Source: Sneathiella sp. HT1-7 (GTDB lineage: Bacteria > Pseudomonadota > Alphaproteobacteria > Sneathiellales > Sneathiellaceae). From it: DNA of 64,000 nt. The notes under the pieces were generated by a model. It was not told where the DNA came from. It worked only from the letters and a program-made list of their open reading frames with translations, and did no database searches. The translations under genes and the position numbers were made by a program. The stretch covers positions 558,001 to 622,000 of the forward strand of contig NZ_JAJFZN010000003.1 in NCBI RefSeq assembly GCF_020731145.1, written 5' to 3'. Shown here one piece after another: positions 30,773-40,203 of this stretch (positions are counted from its first letter, which is position 1; each line of letters starts with the position of its first letter).

Positions 30773-33034
30773 ATGTCACCTTTAGTTGAAGGCCATAAAC
30801 CGACAATGTCGGCGGCGAGAAATACACGCCAGTTAAGCCAGGCAATCGCCCGGAAGGTGCTGCTTGTTTCTATAAATATTCCAAAGAATAATGATCCATA
30901 TGGATCGCTCGATACTTTTGTGTTTGGGCATCTCCCCGTCGTCTTCATGATCGCAGAGAGCGCCACAGCGGCAACCATGATGCTGGAAGAAAACCCGGAC
31001 ATCGCCGTGGTGATTATCGATGTCTCTGGGGAGAAGAGCGAGAGCGGCCTCGATCTCGTGCAGAAGCTCCGTGGTGAGATCGGAAACAAAATCATACGTA
31101 TTGTTCTGCTGGGTGAAGCGGCAGAGCAGACCGGGGCGCAGAACCGCTTCCTCGACTATGACGTCAGTGACTATCGCGATATATCCGCCATCAACCTGCC
31201 CAAGCTTTTTACCAGCCTGACCATCGCGCTTCAGTCTTTTGAGCGGCTAATCTCGGAAGAGGACAGCAAGCAGTCGCTTCAGACAATTCTCGATATCACC
31301 AAGGAGCTTTATGGTGTTCGCTCAGTAGAGGATTTCTGCCTCACCATCCTCTCGCAACTGCAGGTGATCTGCAAGAATGTGGAAGATTGCTTCTTCGCTA
31401 TCCCGAATGAACATTCCGGGGAACTTTCTGTGACAGCAGGTAAGGGACGGTATGCCGCTAACAAAAAGTTACGCGTCGGAGAGGTGGTGAGTGAGGATAT
31501 GTATGAGAGGGTCCTTGCCGCGACAGTGGGGCGTGAAAATGTTTTCGCAGAGACCGTCAATATCCTCTGTATTTCTCAAGAAGAAAAACTAAAAGGCGTG
31601 GTCGTGCTGGAAAACCGTGCGCCGCTCACCTTTCTGGAAACCCGGCAGATGGAGTTGATCTGCGCCAACATCACGCTTGGCCTTGAAAATGCGGACATGT
31701 TCGAGGAAATTAAACGCCTCGCCTTTAATGATAGCCTGACCGGTCTCGACAGCCGAGCAAAATTCCGCACAGATGTGCAGGGTCATATTGAACGGGTGGC
31801 CAAACCGGAGAAGCGACGCCTCGCCGTGGTGCAGTTCACGCTGGAACATCTGTCGGAACTGAATATCGCGCTTGGGCATGACGCGGGCGACGAGCTTATC
31901 CAGTTTGTCTCTGAACAATTGACCACCATGTTCCCGCAGGCCATATCGCTCGCGCGAACATCGGGGAACGGGTTTGGCCTATGCCTGCAGTACAAGAATA
32001 CGGGGGAACTCAAGCAGATCCCGAAGACCATCCACAGTGTGTTTGAACATGGGCCATCAACACGAGAGAATATCCCGCATATCAGCCCCCGGATTGGCCT
32101 TGCCATTTATCCAGACGATGCGGATAACGCGACGGCGCTTTGGCGGAATACTAATATTGCGCTCTCGAATTTGAAGGTCCGGAATGGTTCCTACTTCTGC
32201 TTTTACAACAGCACCATCGCCAATGATATCAACGCCCGCGTCGAGATGAATAACGCGCTCCGTACCGGTATTATGCGAAAGGATCTCTCGCTTTCCTATC
32301 AGCCGCAAGTCGATCTTGAGAGCGGGGCGATGATCGGAATTGAGGCGCTTGTTCGCTGGCAGCGTGAAGGGGGGATGTTTGTTGCTCCCAATGATTTTAT
32401 TCCGGTTGCGGAAAGCTCCGGCCTGATCGCGCCGATCAGTGAATGGGTCCTGAGCGAGGCCTGTCGCCAACGTAGAGAATGGCTCGATCAGGGGGAGAGT
32501 GACTTCCGGGTCGCAGTTAATCTCTCGCTGTCGATTTTCCAGAATGATGATTTTGTCGAATTGATAACGAAAACATTGGCGGATACAGGTTGTCCGCCCT
32601 CTCTGCTGGAACTTGAAGTCACCGAAAGTGTGATTATGGAAAACCCGGAGCAGACGTTGGAAAATTTCCGCGTGTTGCGCGATCTCGGCGTTAGCTTTGC
32701 CATTGATGATTTTGGAACCGGTTATTCCTCGCTTGCCTATCTCCGGCAATTGCCTGTATCCGCGCTCAAGATCGACAAGGCTTTTATTGATGGCCTGACC
32801 GAGAATGATGATGATGCTGCGATCGCGCGAACAGTTATCTCACTCGGGCGCAGCCTCGGTATGAACGTGCTTGCCGAAGGTGTCGAAACCATGGAGCAGG
32901 TGGAATTTCTCCGATCCGCCCAGTGCCATCAGGCGCAGGGCTTTCTGTTCTCACGCCCAATCACGGCCGCAGATGTCATGCCCTTTATCAGCGATCCGGA
33001 TCGACCAGTTTTCCGGCAGCCCAGCCTATTTTAG
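30773..33034 (+). CDS. DUF3369-GGDEF(degenerate)-EAL protein, probable c-di-GMP phosphodiesterase
   Basis: The 753-residue protein has a receiver-like domain (about 28-125), a DUF3369 sensory domain (about 125-305, with FLDYDVSDYRDISAINLPKLF), a GGDEF domain (about 315-480) and an EAL domain (about 492-745). The receiver keeps D83 but not the acidic pair after beta1 (KVLLVSIN), so phosphorylation is doubtful. The GGDEF signature is SGNGF (397-401), inactive for cyclase work. The EAL part is intact (E524-A-L, D645/D646, K666, EGVE, QGFLFSRP), so it should cleave c-di-GMP. The start may instead be 30806. Its stop overlaps the next gene's stop by 9 bases. It could act on the Tad pilus or motility, but this is guesswork. 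Confidence 0.93.
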   Translation: MSPLVEGHKPTMSAARNTRQLSQAIARKVLLVSINIPKNNDPYGSLDTFVFGHLPVVFMIAESATAATMMLEENPDIAVVIIDVSGEKSESGLDLVQKLRGEIGNKIIRIVLLGEAAEQTGAQNRFLDYDVSDYRDISAINLPKLFTSLTIALQSFERLISEEDSKQSLQTILDITKELYGVRSVEDFCLTILSQLQVICKNVEDCFFAIPNEHSGELSVTAGKGRYAANKKLRVGEVVSEDMYERVLAATVGRENVFAETVNILCISQEEKLKGVVVLENRAPLTFLETRQMELICANITLGLENADMFEEIKRLAFNDSLTGLDSRAKFRTDVQGHIERVAKPEKRRLAVVQFTLEHLSELNIALGHDAGDELIQFVSEQLTTMFPQAISLARTSGNGFGLCLQYKNTGELKQIPKTIHSVFEHGPSTRENIPHISPRIGLAIYPDDADNATALWRNTNIALSNLKVRNGSYFCFYNSTIANDINARVEMNNALRTGIMRKDLSLSYQPQVDLESGAMIGIEALVRWQREGGMFVAPNDFIPVAESSGLIAPISEWVLSEACRQRREWLDQGESDFRVAVNLSLSIFQNDDFVELITKTLADTGCPPSLLELEVTESVIMENPEQTLENFRVLRDLGVSFAIDDFGTGYSSLAYLRQLPVSALKIDKAFIDGLTENDDDAAIARTVISLGRSLGMNVLAEGVETMEQVEFLRSAQCHQAQGFLFSRPITAADVMPFISDPDRPVFRQPSLF

Positions 33035-34429
33035 CAGTTTACCAGGATTCATGATCCCATCGGGGTCGAACGCCTTCTTTATCCGACGCATCAGGTCGAT
33101 CTCGATTGCCGGTTTGTAATGCACCAAATCGTCGGCCTTCAGGCGGCCAATGCCATGTTCGGCACTGATGGAACCGCGCATTTTTACGGCGATATCATGA
33201 ACGGCGCGACTGACTTCCTCCCAATGGGAGAGATATTCTTCCCGTCCCATATCCTCGGGCTGCATCGGATTAAAATGCACATTGCCATCGCCGATATGAC
33301 CGAAAGCGACTGAGCGGAAATTCGGAACAATCTTGGCAACCGCAATATCGGCCTCCCGGATGAAGTCGGCGAAGCGGGAAACGGGAACGGAAATATCATG
33401 CTTGATGCTACCACCCTCGGGCTTCTGCGCGGCGGAGATTTCCTCCCGCAGGCGCCACAGATGCTGCTGCTGTGCCTCGCTCGCGGGGACCACCGCGTCC
33501 AGCACAATCTCTTTCTCGAAGGCCGCCTCGAGAATGCTCTCCATCAGTTCCTTCAACTCCGGTGTTGCGCTGGAGGAAAGCTCGACAAGTATATGCCAGT
33601 CATAACGCGCGGGCATCGGGTCGGTGAAATCCGGTACATGGCGTATCACCATATCAACGCAATAACGCGAAATCAGCTCGATCGCCGTCACCTGATCGCC
33701 GCTCATGGCACGGGCCAGGCTGAGGAACTCGATTGCCGCCTCAACGGAGGGAACGGCGGCCAGCGCCACCTGCTGATATTTCGGCTTTGGGTACATTTTC
33801 ACGACGGCACCTGTCACAATGCCAAGGGTGCCCTCCGCCCCGATGAAAAGCTGCTTGATATCGTAGCCGGTATTGTCCTTGCGGAGGCCCGTGAGGCCGT
33901 CCCAGATTTGCCCGTCGGGCAGCACGACTTCCAGCCCGAGCACTTGCTCCCGCGTATTGCCGTAATGCAGGACCTGCACGCCGCCCGCGTTGGTGGAGAT
34001 ATTACCACCGATCTGGCAGCTTCCTTCGGAGCCAATCCGGAGCGGGAAGATAAAGCCATTGTTCTCGGCCACCTCCTGCAGATTAGCGAGGATGCAGCCC
34101 GCATCGACAGTGAGGGTACCATTCAGCCGGTCAACCTCTCGCACCTGGTTCATCCGCGCAACCGAGAGGATAATCTCGTCCCCGCCAGTGAAGGGGATGG
34201 AGCCGCCAACGAGACTGGTGTTCCCGGCCTGCGGGACAAGAGGCGTTTTAGTTTCCGCACAGAGCTTGACGATGGCGGCGACTTCTTCTGTTGTTTTTGG
34301 TTGCACCACGGCGCGGGCGCGGCCAACAAATTTGTCGCGCCATTCAACAACGAAGCCCTGCATATCGGCTTCCTCGGTGATGACATGTGTGTCGCCAACG
34401 ATGGCTTTCATATTTTCGATTAAAGTCAT
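33026..34429 (-). CDS. FAD-binding D-2-hydroxyacid dehydrogenase (GlcD/D-lactate/D2HG type)
   Basis: The 467-residue flavoprotein has the PCMH-type FAD domain (VVQPKTTEEVAAIVKLC, then GGSIPFTGGDEIILS, NISTNAGGVQVLHYGN and GAEGTLGIVTG) and the FAD-oxidase C-terminal domain with GHIGDGNVHFN and ISAEHGIGRLK, the metal/substrate segments. This grouping covers glycolate oxidase GlcD, D-lactate and D-2-hydroxyglutarate dehydrogenases; size and motifs favour the latter group. It is co-transcribed with the Sua5 gene, whose stop it overlaps by 4 bases. Confidence 0.92.
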   Translation of the reverse strand: MTLIENMKAIVGDTHVITEEADMQGFVVEWRDKFVGRARAVVQPKTTEEVAAIVKLCAETKTPLVPQAGNTSLVGGSIPFTGGDEIILSVARMNQVREVDRLNGTLTVDAGCILANLQEVAENNGFIFPLRIGSEGSCQIGGNISTNAGGVQVLHYGNTREQVLGLEVVLPDGQIWDGLTGLRKDNTGYDIKQLFIGAEGTLGIVTGAVVKMYPKPKYQQVALAAVPSVEAAIEFLSLARAMSGDQVTAIELISRYCVDMVIRHVPDFTDPMPARYDWHILVELSSSATPELKELMESILEAAFEKEIVLDAVVPASEAQQQHLWRLREEISAAQKPEGGSIKHDISVPVSRFADFIREADIAVAKIVPNFRSVAFGHIGDGNVHFNPMQPEDMGREEYLSHWEEVSRAVHDIAVKMRGSISAEHGIGRLKADDLVHYKPAIEIDLMRRIKKAFDPDGIMNPGKLLK

Positions 34430-35394
34430 TTGCCTATCGTTTCCTTTTCGTGCTTTGGGGCCGCCGCGCGGCGGAGGCGGTCATTGATGGCAACACCCAG
34501 CCCGATTTCGGGGATTGGGCCGACGGCGATGCGCTTGAAATTCATTTTATCCAGAAAGTGGAGAGCCGAGAAAAGAAGCGCCGTCGCCTCTGTCAGGTCG
34601 CCGTTAATGCTTAAATTCACATCGGCGATGGTGTCATACTCGCGCCCGAAGGCGAGATATGCCTCGCCGGGTTCCTTGGCAGTCGCATTGAGCCGGACTG
34701 ATGCATTGGGCGCATAGTGGCTGAGCAGCATACCTGGGCTCGGCGTGGTGCCATCCGCGTCATGGGAAAGAACCAGTCCGACCGACGCCTCCAGCGCCTC
34801 TCGCGTAATTCCGCCGGGGCGGAGGAGGACGGGCTGATCATTTTCAGTGAAACCCACAACAGTGCTTTCAACACCAACAGGGCAGGGGCCGCCATCCAAA
34901 ACGCCCGCGATTTTCCCCTCTAGCCCGTCAATGACATGCTGCGCTTTGGTCGGGCTGATTCCACCCGACGGATTGGCGCTCGGCGCGGCGAGGGGGCGAC
35001 CGCATTCTTTTAAGAACTCAAGCGCGAGTTTGTGGCCCGGCACCCGGATGGCCAATGTTTCCAGCCCGGCACTTGCAAGCCGTGAGACCGGACAGTTTTC
35101 CACACGTGGCAGCACGAGAGTGAGAGCGCCCGGCCAGAAGGTTGCCGCAAGCCGTTCCGCCGTGTCATTGAACGTGACATATTCCTTTGCTTTCGCGAGG
35201 GAGGGGACATGGACAATCAATGGGTTAAAGCTCGGCCGGCCCTTGGCCTCGTATATTGAGGCAACGGCGCGATCATTCGTTGCATCGGCGCCAAGGCCAT
35301 AAACCGTCTCGGTCGCAAAGGCGACAAGATGTCCGGCGCGAATTTCTTCTGCGGCCTCTGTCAGTCCATCTTTGTCTGTCTTAAAAATTTTCAT
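34426..35394 (-). CDS. sua5: L-threonylcarbamoyladenylate synthase, Sua5 type
   Basis: The enzyme makes threonylcarbamoyl-AMP from Thr, bicarbonate and ATP for the t6A37 tRNA modification. The 322-residue protein has the YrdC core (about 10-200; FATETVYGLGADATND, KGRPSFNPLIVHV, ANPSGGISPT, STVVGF, RPGGI) plus the extra C-terminal Sua5 domain (about 240-310) joined by the SPGMLLSHYAPN linker, so it is the long Sua5 form rather than TsaC. A 155-base gap upstream separates it from the divergent acyl-CoA dehydrogenase. The next gene overlaps by 4 bases. Confidence 0.95.
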   Translation of the reverse strand: MKIFKTDKDGLTEAAEEIRAGHLVAFATETVYGLGADATNDRAVASIYEAKGRPSFNPLIVHVPSLAKAKEYVTFNDTAERLAATFWPGALTLVLPRVENCPVSRLASAGLETLAIRVPGHKLALEFLKECGRPLAAPSANPSGGISPTKAQHVIDGLEGKIAGVLDGGPCPVGVESTVVGFTENDQPVLLRPGGITREALEASVGLVLSHDADGTTPSPGMLLSHYAPNASVRLNATAKEPGEAYLAFGREYDTIADVNLSINGDLTEATALLFSALHFLDKMNFKRIAVGPIPEIGLGVAINDRLRRAAAPKHEKETIGK

Positions 35395-35549
35395 TGATCA
35401 TCAATATTCTGCTTATTGCTGCCGGGAGTTTACCCGATTGTATTTCTTCGTCGAGAGGCTTTCGACTTGCGCGAAAGTCTTTTTTCTCCTCGCGGGATAT
35501 GCCATAACATCCTGACGGTAAGAATAACCATTATATAAGAGGTATCTCC

Positions 35550-37349
35550 ATGGCTGAATATAGCGCCCCCCTTAAAGATATGCGCTTTGTTCTGGATAAT
35601 ATCGCCGATCTTGCGGCTCTCTCAAAGCTGGACGGTTATGAGCATGCGGAATCGGATGTTGTTGATGCGGTTCTGGAAGAGGCGGGAAAGTTCGCCAGCA
35701 ATGTTCTTTCGCCGATCAATAAATCTGGTGATCTGCAGGGGTCCCATGTGAAAGACGGGGTGGTGACCACGCCCGACGGTTGGAAAGAAGCTTATGCCGG
35801 TTTTGTCGAAGGTGGGTGGAACGGGATTTCCGCGCCTGAGCAATATGACGGCGGCGGGCTGCCGAGCGCGGTGTCGCTGGCGACGGTGGAAATGTGGAAT
35901 GCGGCTAACCTTGGCTTTGCGCTCTGCCCACTGCTCACTCAAGGCGCAATCGAGAGCATCATCGCCCATGGCACGAAAGAGCAGCAGGATAAATACCTCA
36001 AAAAGCTGGTGAGCGGGGAATGGGCCGCCACCATGAACCTGACCGAGAGTCAGGCCGGATCTGACGTCGGCGCGCTTCGTTCCAAGGCGGAACCGGCGGA
36101 GGATGGAAGCTGGCGGATTTCGGGGCAGAAAATCTTCATCACCTATGGCGACCATGAGATGAGCGAGAACATCATCCATCTGGTGCTGGCCCGTACGCCG
36201 GGCGCCCCGGCAGGCACGCGCGGCATCTCCCTCTTTATCGTGCCGAAATATCTCGTGAATGAGGATGGGTCGCTTGGCGAGCGGAACGATCTTAAATGCG
36301 TCTCGCTTGAGGAAAAAATCGGCATCCATGCGAGCCCGACGGCGGTGATGTCCTACGGCGATAACGGTAATTGCGTCGGTTATCTGCTCGGCGCTGAAAA
36401 CAAGGGCATGGCTTGTATGTTCACCATGATGAACAGTGCCCGCCTCGGTGTTGGCGTGCAGGGGCTCGCCATCGCGGAACGCGCCTATCAGCAGGCGGTC
36501 GAATACGCCCGTGATCGCAAGCAGGGGCAGGCCCCGGGTATGCCAAAAGGCGAGATGACTCCGATTATTCATCATGCGGATGTGCGTCGAATGTTGATGA
36601 CCATGCGCGCAAATATCGAGGCCATGCGCTGCCTGATATACCTGAATGGTGCTTGTCTTGATGTGGCACATCACGGCCCGGATGAAATGGCACGCGCACA
36701 AGCCATGGGCATGGCTGAACTTTTAACCCCGCTCTCTAAGGCCTGGTGTACAGATCTCGGCGTGGAGACGGCCTCCACCGCCGTTCAGGTGCATGGCGGC
36801 ATGGGCTTTATCGAGGAAACCGGCGTTGGCCAGTATTACCGCGACGCCCGCATCCTGCCGATTTATGAGGGGACGAACGGCATTCAGGCGCTTGATCTGG
36901 TAGGGCGCAAGCTCGGCCTGCAAGGTGGAAACCCGGTGAAGGAAATCTTCGCTGATATGCAGGAAACGGTGACCGGGCTGGCCAAGGTAGGCGATGAGAT
37001 GGCAGGAATGTCGCTACAGCTTAACCTCGCGGTGTCGGCACTGAAGGACGCAACCGACTGGCTCTATGCCAACGCGCCGAATGATCCACACGCGGCGCCA
37101 GCCGGTGCGACGCCCTATCTTCGCATGTTTGCAACAACGGTGGGGGCGCATCTTCTCGGCCGTTCGGCGTTGAAGGCACGGGCGCTACTGAATGACGGTG
37201 CAGCGGATACGGATTTCCTGAAGGCGAAAATCATTACGGCTCGTTTCTTCATGGGCCAGATCCTGCCGACAGCCACAGCGCTGCTCGGCCCCGTGACGGA
37301 AGGGCCAGAGACTTTATTTGCGATTGATGAAGATTTGCTTTCTGCCTGA
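35550..37349 (+). CDS. Long acyl-CoA dehydrogenase (about 600 residues)
   Basis: The 599-residue flavoenzyme is of the AcdA/DmdC size class: an ACAD core (about 60-450) with MNLTESQAGSDVGAL, GQKIFITYGDHEMSENIIHLV, RILPIYEGTNGIQALDL (catalytic Glu in YEGT), and a C-terminal helical extension (about 465-590). Members include 3-methylmercaptopropionyl-CoA dehydrogenase of DMSP demethylation and other acyl-CoA oxidisers; specificity cannot be fixed. It heads a plus-strand set with an MBL hydrolase, an enoyl-CoA hydratase and an SDR, together an acyl-CoA degradation module. Confidence 0.92.
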   Translation: MAEYSAPLKDMRFVLDNIADLAALSKLDGYEHAESDVVDAVLEEAGKFASNVLSPINKSGDLQGSHVKDGVVTTPDGWKEAYAGFVEGGWNGISAPEQYDGGGLPSAVSLATVEMWNAANLGFALCPLLTQGAIESIIAHGTKEQQDKYLKKLVSGEWAATMNLTESQAGSDVGALRSKAEPAEDGSWRISGQKIFITYGDHEMSENIIHLVLARTPGAPAGTRGISLFIVPKYLVNEDGSLGERNDLKCVSLEEKIGIHASPTAVMSYGDNGNCVGYLLGAENKGMACMFTMMNSARLGVGVQGLAIAERAYQQAVEYARDRKQGQAPGMPKGEMTPIIHHADVRRMLMTMRANIEAMRCLIYLNGACLDVAHHGPDEMARAQAMGMAELLTPLSKAWCTDLGVETASTAVQVHGGMGFIEETGVGQYYRDARILPIYEGTNGIQALDLVGRKLGLQGGNPVKEIFADMQETVTGLAKVGDEMAGMSLQLNLAVSALKDATDWLYANAPNDPHAAPAGATPYLRMFATTVGAHLLGRSALKARALLNDGAADTDFLKAKIITARFFMGQILPTATALLGPVTEGPETLFAIDEDLLSA

Positions 37350-37365
37350 TCAGGGGGGGGCTTAT

Positions 37366-37381
37366 TTGACGTTAACGTAAA
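37366..37381 (+). promoter_or_regulatory. LiuR-like palindrome upstream of the MBL-ECH-SDR genes
   Basis: TTGACGTTAACGTAAA is a 16-base palindrome with a single mismatch between half sites, followed by a further overlapping ACGTAAA copy. It closely resembles the operator I recall for MerR-family LiuR regulators of branched-chain and acyl-CoA catabolism in proteobacteria. It lies 62 bases ahead of the MBL gene, so the MBL, ECH and SDR genes may have their own regulated promoter. No liuR gene is in the window. Confidence 0.5.
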
Positions 37382-37442
37382 CGTAAAATAGAATAACAAG
37401 AGCGGCGGGCGTTCTGCCCAGCTGCCATCAGGACGAGTACTA

Positions 37443-38498
37443 ATGACTTATAGTGAAATAACCTACCCCTTTGATACCCGCCCCGGAGACGGCGAGGTTC
37501 TGGAAGTGAGCGACGGCATCCTCTGGGTGCGGATGCCGATCCCGATCCCGGGTCTTGACTATATAAACCTCTATCTGATCGAGGATGATGACGGCTGGAC
37601 GATGGTGGATTCTGGACTGAATACCGGCGATATCCGCGACCATTGGCGCAGTATTTATGCGAAGTATCTCAAAGGTAAACCGATTACCCGGATGATCTGC
37701 ACTCATTTTCATCCCGACCATATGGGGCAGGCAGGTTGGGTCACCTATAAATGGAATATTCCGCTGACCATGACGTTCGGTGAATGGACCTTCGGACGGA
37801 TGCTTTATCTGGAGGCCCAGAAGGAAACGCCGGACTATGTGGTGGATTTTTATCGGTCTGTTGGTTTTACTGAGGAAATGCTGGAAAAAGTCCGTGACCG
37901 GGGCTTTAATAATTTCCGCCAAGCCATGTCACAGGTGCCCATGGGTTTCAACCGGATCGCCGACGGCGATATCATCACCATCGGCAAGCGGGACTGGCAA
38001 GTGATCGTCGGGCAGGGTCATTCGCCGGAACATGCCTGCCTTTATTCGCAGGCGGACGGGATATTGATCTCCGGTGATCAGGTGTTGCCGCGCATTACGC
38101 CGCATATCGGGGTCTATCCCGCAGAGCCGCTCGCCAATCCGTTGAAGAAATTCATCGATTCCATTGAAATATATAAGAAATTGCCGAAGGATACCTTCGT
38201 CCTTCCAGCCCATAATGATGTTTTTTACGGCCTTCATAACCAGCTTGATTTTTATCAATCACACCATGAAGATCGGCTTAACCGGTTATTGATCGCCTGT
38301 GATACACCGCAATCAGCAATCGATCTGCTACCGGTGCTATTCGATCGGGAGCTGGACGAAAAAGACAAGGGGCTTGGGATTGCAGAAGGCTTGGCCCATT
38401 GTCATTATCTTGTTGGTGAGGGCAAGTTGGAGAGGATCATGGGAAGCGACGGAATCTGGAAATTCCAGAGAAGCGCCGAACGCAAGGCGGTTGCCTGA
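37443..38498 (+). CDS. MBL-fold metallo-hydrolase
   Basis: The 351-residue protein has a metallo-beta-lactamase fold with the zinc motif THFHPDHMG (H88-x-H90-x-D92-H93), further ligands in GHSPEHACLY and ISGDQVLP, and LPAHND. A C-terminal extension of helices (about 255-345) makes it longer than the minimal fold. Members nearby in acyl-CoA operons may act as thioesterases, but the substrate is not shown. The ribosome site region is weak (GACGAGTACTA). It is 44 bases ahead of the enoyl-CoA hydratase, same strand. Confidence 0.9.
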   Translation: MTYSEITYPFDTRPGDGEVLEVSDGILWVRMPIPIPGLDYINLYLIEDDDGWTMVDSGLNTGDIRDHWRSIYAKYLKGKPITRMICTHFHPDHMGQAGWVTYKWNIPLTMTFGEWTFGRMLYLEAQKETPDYVVDFYRSVGFTEEMLEKVRDRGFNNFRQAMSQVPMGFNRIADGDIITIGKRDWQVIVGQGHSPEHACLYSQADGILISGDQVLPRITPHIGVYPAEPLANPLKKFIDSIEIYKKLPKDTFVLPAHNDVFYGLHNQLDFYQSHHEDRLNRLLIACDTPQSAIDLLPVLFDRELDEKDKGLGIAEGLAHCHYLVGEGKLERIMGSDGIWKFQRSAERKAVA

Positions 38499-38544
38499 GC
38501 AATAACAACTCAAGAAAATAATAAAAAATAAAGGAAACAAAGAG

Positions 38545-39342
38545 ATGACAAAAGACCTTTTAGTCGAAAAGAAAGACGGCATTGCCACAATTACCCTGAA
38601 CCGACCGGAGGCGCGCAACGCCCTGTCGATGGAAATGCGTTCAGGTTTGTATGATGCCTTTGTCGATATGGAGAATGATGACAGCGTTCGTTGTATTATC
38701 CTGCGCGGTGAAGGGGAGCATTTCCAGGCGGGCGGAGATGTGAAATCCTTCACTGAATATGCGAAGATGGACCCGGAAGAGCGCCGTAAAGCATTTGAAA
38801 AGCGTATCCATACCCTGCACCCGACAATTTTTACCATGACACGGATGCCGAAGCCGATTATCGCCAGTGTGCGGGGCGGTGCGGCCGGTTTCGGCCTTTC
38901 GCTAATGATGGCCTGCGATATGGTTATTGCTTCGGAAGACGCCTTTGTCACGCTTGCCTATATCGGGATTGGCACGACGCCGGACGGCTCGGGCTCCTAC
39001 ATGCTCCCCCGGATTGTCGGGCTGAAGAAGGCGATGGAAATTGCCATGCTCGGCGACCGGATCAAGGCGGCGGAGGCCAAGGATCTCGGCCTCATCAATT
39101 TCGTGGTCCCGACCGAGGAGTTGGGCGCGGAAACCGCGAAGCTCGCCAAACGGCTTGCTAACGGCCCGACGGTCGCGCTCGGTCGGACGAAGCAGTTGCT
39201 TAATGCCTCACTCGGGAATAGTCTGGAAGAACAGCTCTCGCTCGAAGCGCAAGGCTTTGCCTTTTGTGCGTCCAGCAATGATTGGGTCGAGGGAGTAACT
39301 GCCTTTAAAGAGAAGCGGAAGCCCGTCTATAAAGGCAATTAA
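38545..39342 (+). CDS. Enoyl-CoA hydratase/isomerase family protein
   Basis: A 265-residue crotonase. The oxyanion-hole segment is EGEHFQAGGDVKSF (about 54-67) and GGAAGFGLSLMMACDM (about 112-127); the active-site loop is GIGTTPDGSGSYMLPR, with an Asp and without the standard Glu of hydratases, more like the PaaG-type isomerase group. Substrate and exact reaction are therefore uncertain. AAGGAAAC precedes the ATG. It works together with the ACAD, MBL and SDR in the surrounding genes, and recalls DmdC/DmdD-like pairs without proving that pathway. Confidence 0.9.
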   Translation: MTKDLLVEKKDGIATITLNRPEARNALSMEMRSGLYDAFVDMENDDSVRCIILRGEGEHFQAGGDVKSFTEYAKMDPEERRKAFEKRIHTLHPTIFTMTRMPKPIIASVRGGAAGFGLSLMMACDMVIASEDAFVTLAYIGIGTTPDGSGSYMLPRIVGLKKAMEIAMLGDRIKAAEAKDLGLINFVVPTEELGAETAKLAKRLANGPTVALGRTKQLLNASLGNSLEEQLSLEAQGFAFCASSNDWVEGVTAFKEKRKPVYKGN

Positions 39343-39378
39343 CGGGCTCCGGTTCTCGCATGGAACAGGGAGACGGTT

Positions 39379-40203
39379 ATGGCGGATCTGAAGGGAAAGA
39401 CTCTTTTCATCACAGGCGCGAGCCGGGGCATCGGACTTGCCATCGGTAAACGTGCCGCGGCAGATGGCGCAAATGTCGTCATCGCCGCCAAAACCGCAGA
39501 ACCCCATGCCAAGCTGAAGGGCACGATTTATAGTGCCGCCGAGGAGATAGAGGAGGCGGGCGGAAAAGCGCTCCCCCTCGTTGTTGATGTGCGGGAAGAA
39601 GACATCGTCGAGGCGGCAATGAAGCAGGCGGTGGATACCTTTGGCGGGATTGATATTCTCGTCAATAATGCCTCCGCTATCAGCCTGACCGGAACGCTTG
39701 AAACCCCGATGAAGCGCTACGACCTGATGCATCAGATTAATATCCGCGGAACGTTTCTCTGTTCACAGAAGGCAATTCCTTACCTTAAAAAGGCCGAGAA
39801 CCCACATGTGCTCAACCTGTCCCCGCCACTCAATTTCGAGGCGCACTGGTTCTCGCCCCATGTGGCCTATAGCATGGCGAAATACGGGATGAGCCTCTGT
39901 GTCCTTGGCATGGCGGAGGAGTTCAGGAAGGCGGGCATTGCTTTTAACGCTCTCTGGCCACGCACGGCGGTCGCAACTTCGGCAATGGATCTGATTGGTG
40001 GGCCAGATGTGCGCAATAAATGCCGCAAAGACACGATTATGTCCGATGCGGCGCATATCATCCTGACCAAGCCGTCACGGGAATTTACCGGGAATTTCTG
40101 CATTGACGATGAATTGCTGGCGGATGCCGGGGTCACGGATTTCGCGCAATACCGCTTCGAAGGGGTAGAAGAGAAAGACCTGCTTCCCGATTTCTTTGTC
40201 TGA
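39379..40203 (+). CDS. SDR oxidoreductase, HSDL2-like
   Basis: The 274-residue dehydrogenase has the cofactor loop TGASRGIG (12-19), NNAS (97-100), S148 and the catalytic pair Y164-SMA-K168. After the core comes PRTAVATSAMDLIGG, typical of the hydroxysteroid-dehydrogenase-like-2 subgroup, which acts on 3-hydroxyacyl or related substrates. Unlike the SDR at 3730, all catalytic residues are intact. It follows the enoyl-CoA hydratase by 36 bases and closes the acyl-CoA module. Its last base directly abuts the hemA stop. Confidence 0.9.
   Translation: MADLKGKTLFITGASRGIGLAIGKRAAADGANVVIAAKTAEPHAKLKGTIYSAAEEIEEAGGKALPLVVDVREEDIVEAAMKQAVDTFGGIDILVNNASAISLTGTLETPMKRYDLMHQINIRGTFLCSQKAIPYLKKAENPHVLNLSPPLNFEAHWFSPHVAYSMAKYGMSLCVLGMAEEFRKAGIAFNALWPRTAVATSAMDLIGGPDVRNKCRKDTIMSDAAHIILTKPSREFTGNFCIDDELLADAGVTDFAQYRFEGVEEKDLLPDFFV

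Noticed and set aside
33398-34423. 341-codon plus-strand frame opposite the FAD oxidoreductase
   Set aside because: Shadow of the flavoprotein, which has all its cofactor motifs on the minus strand.
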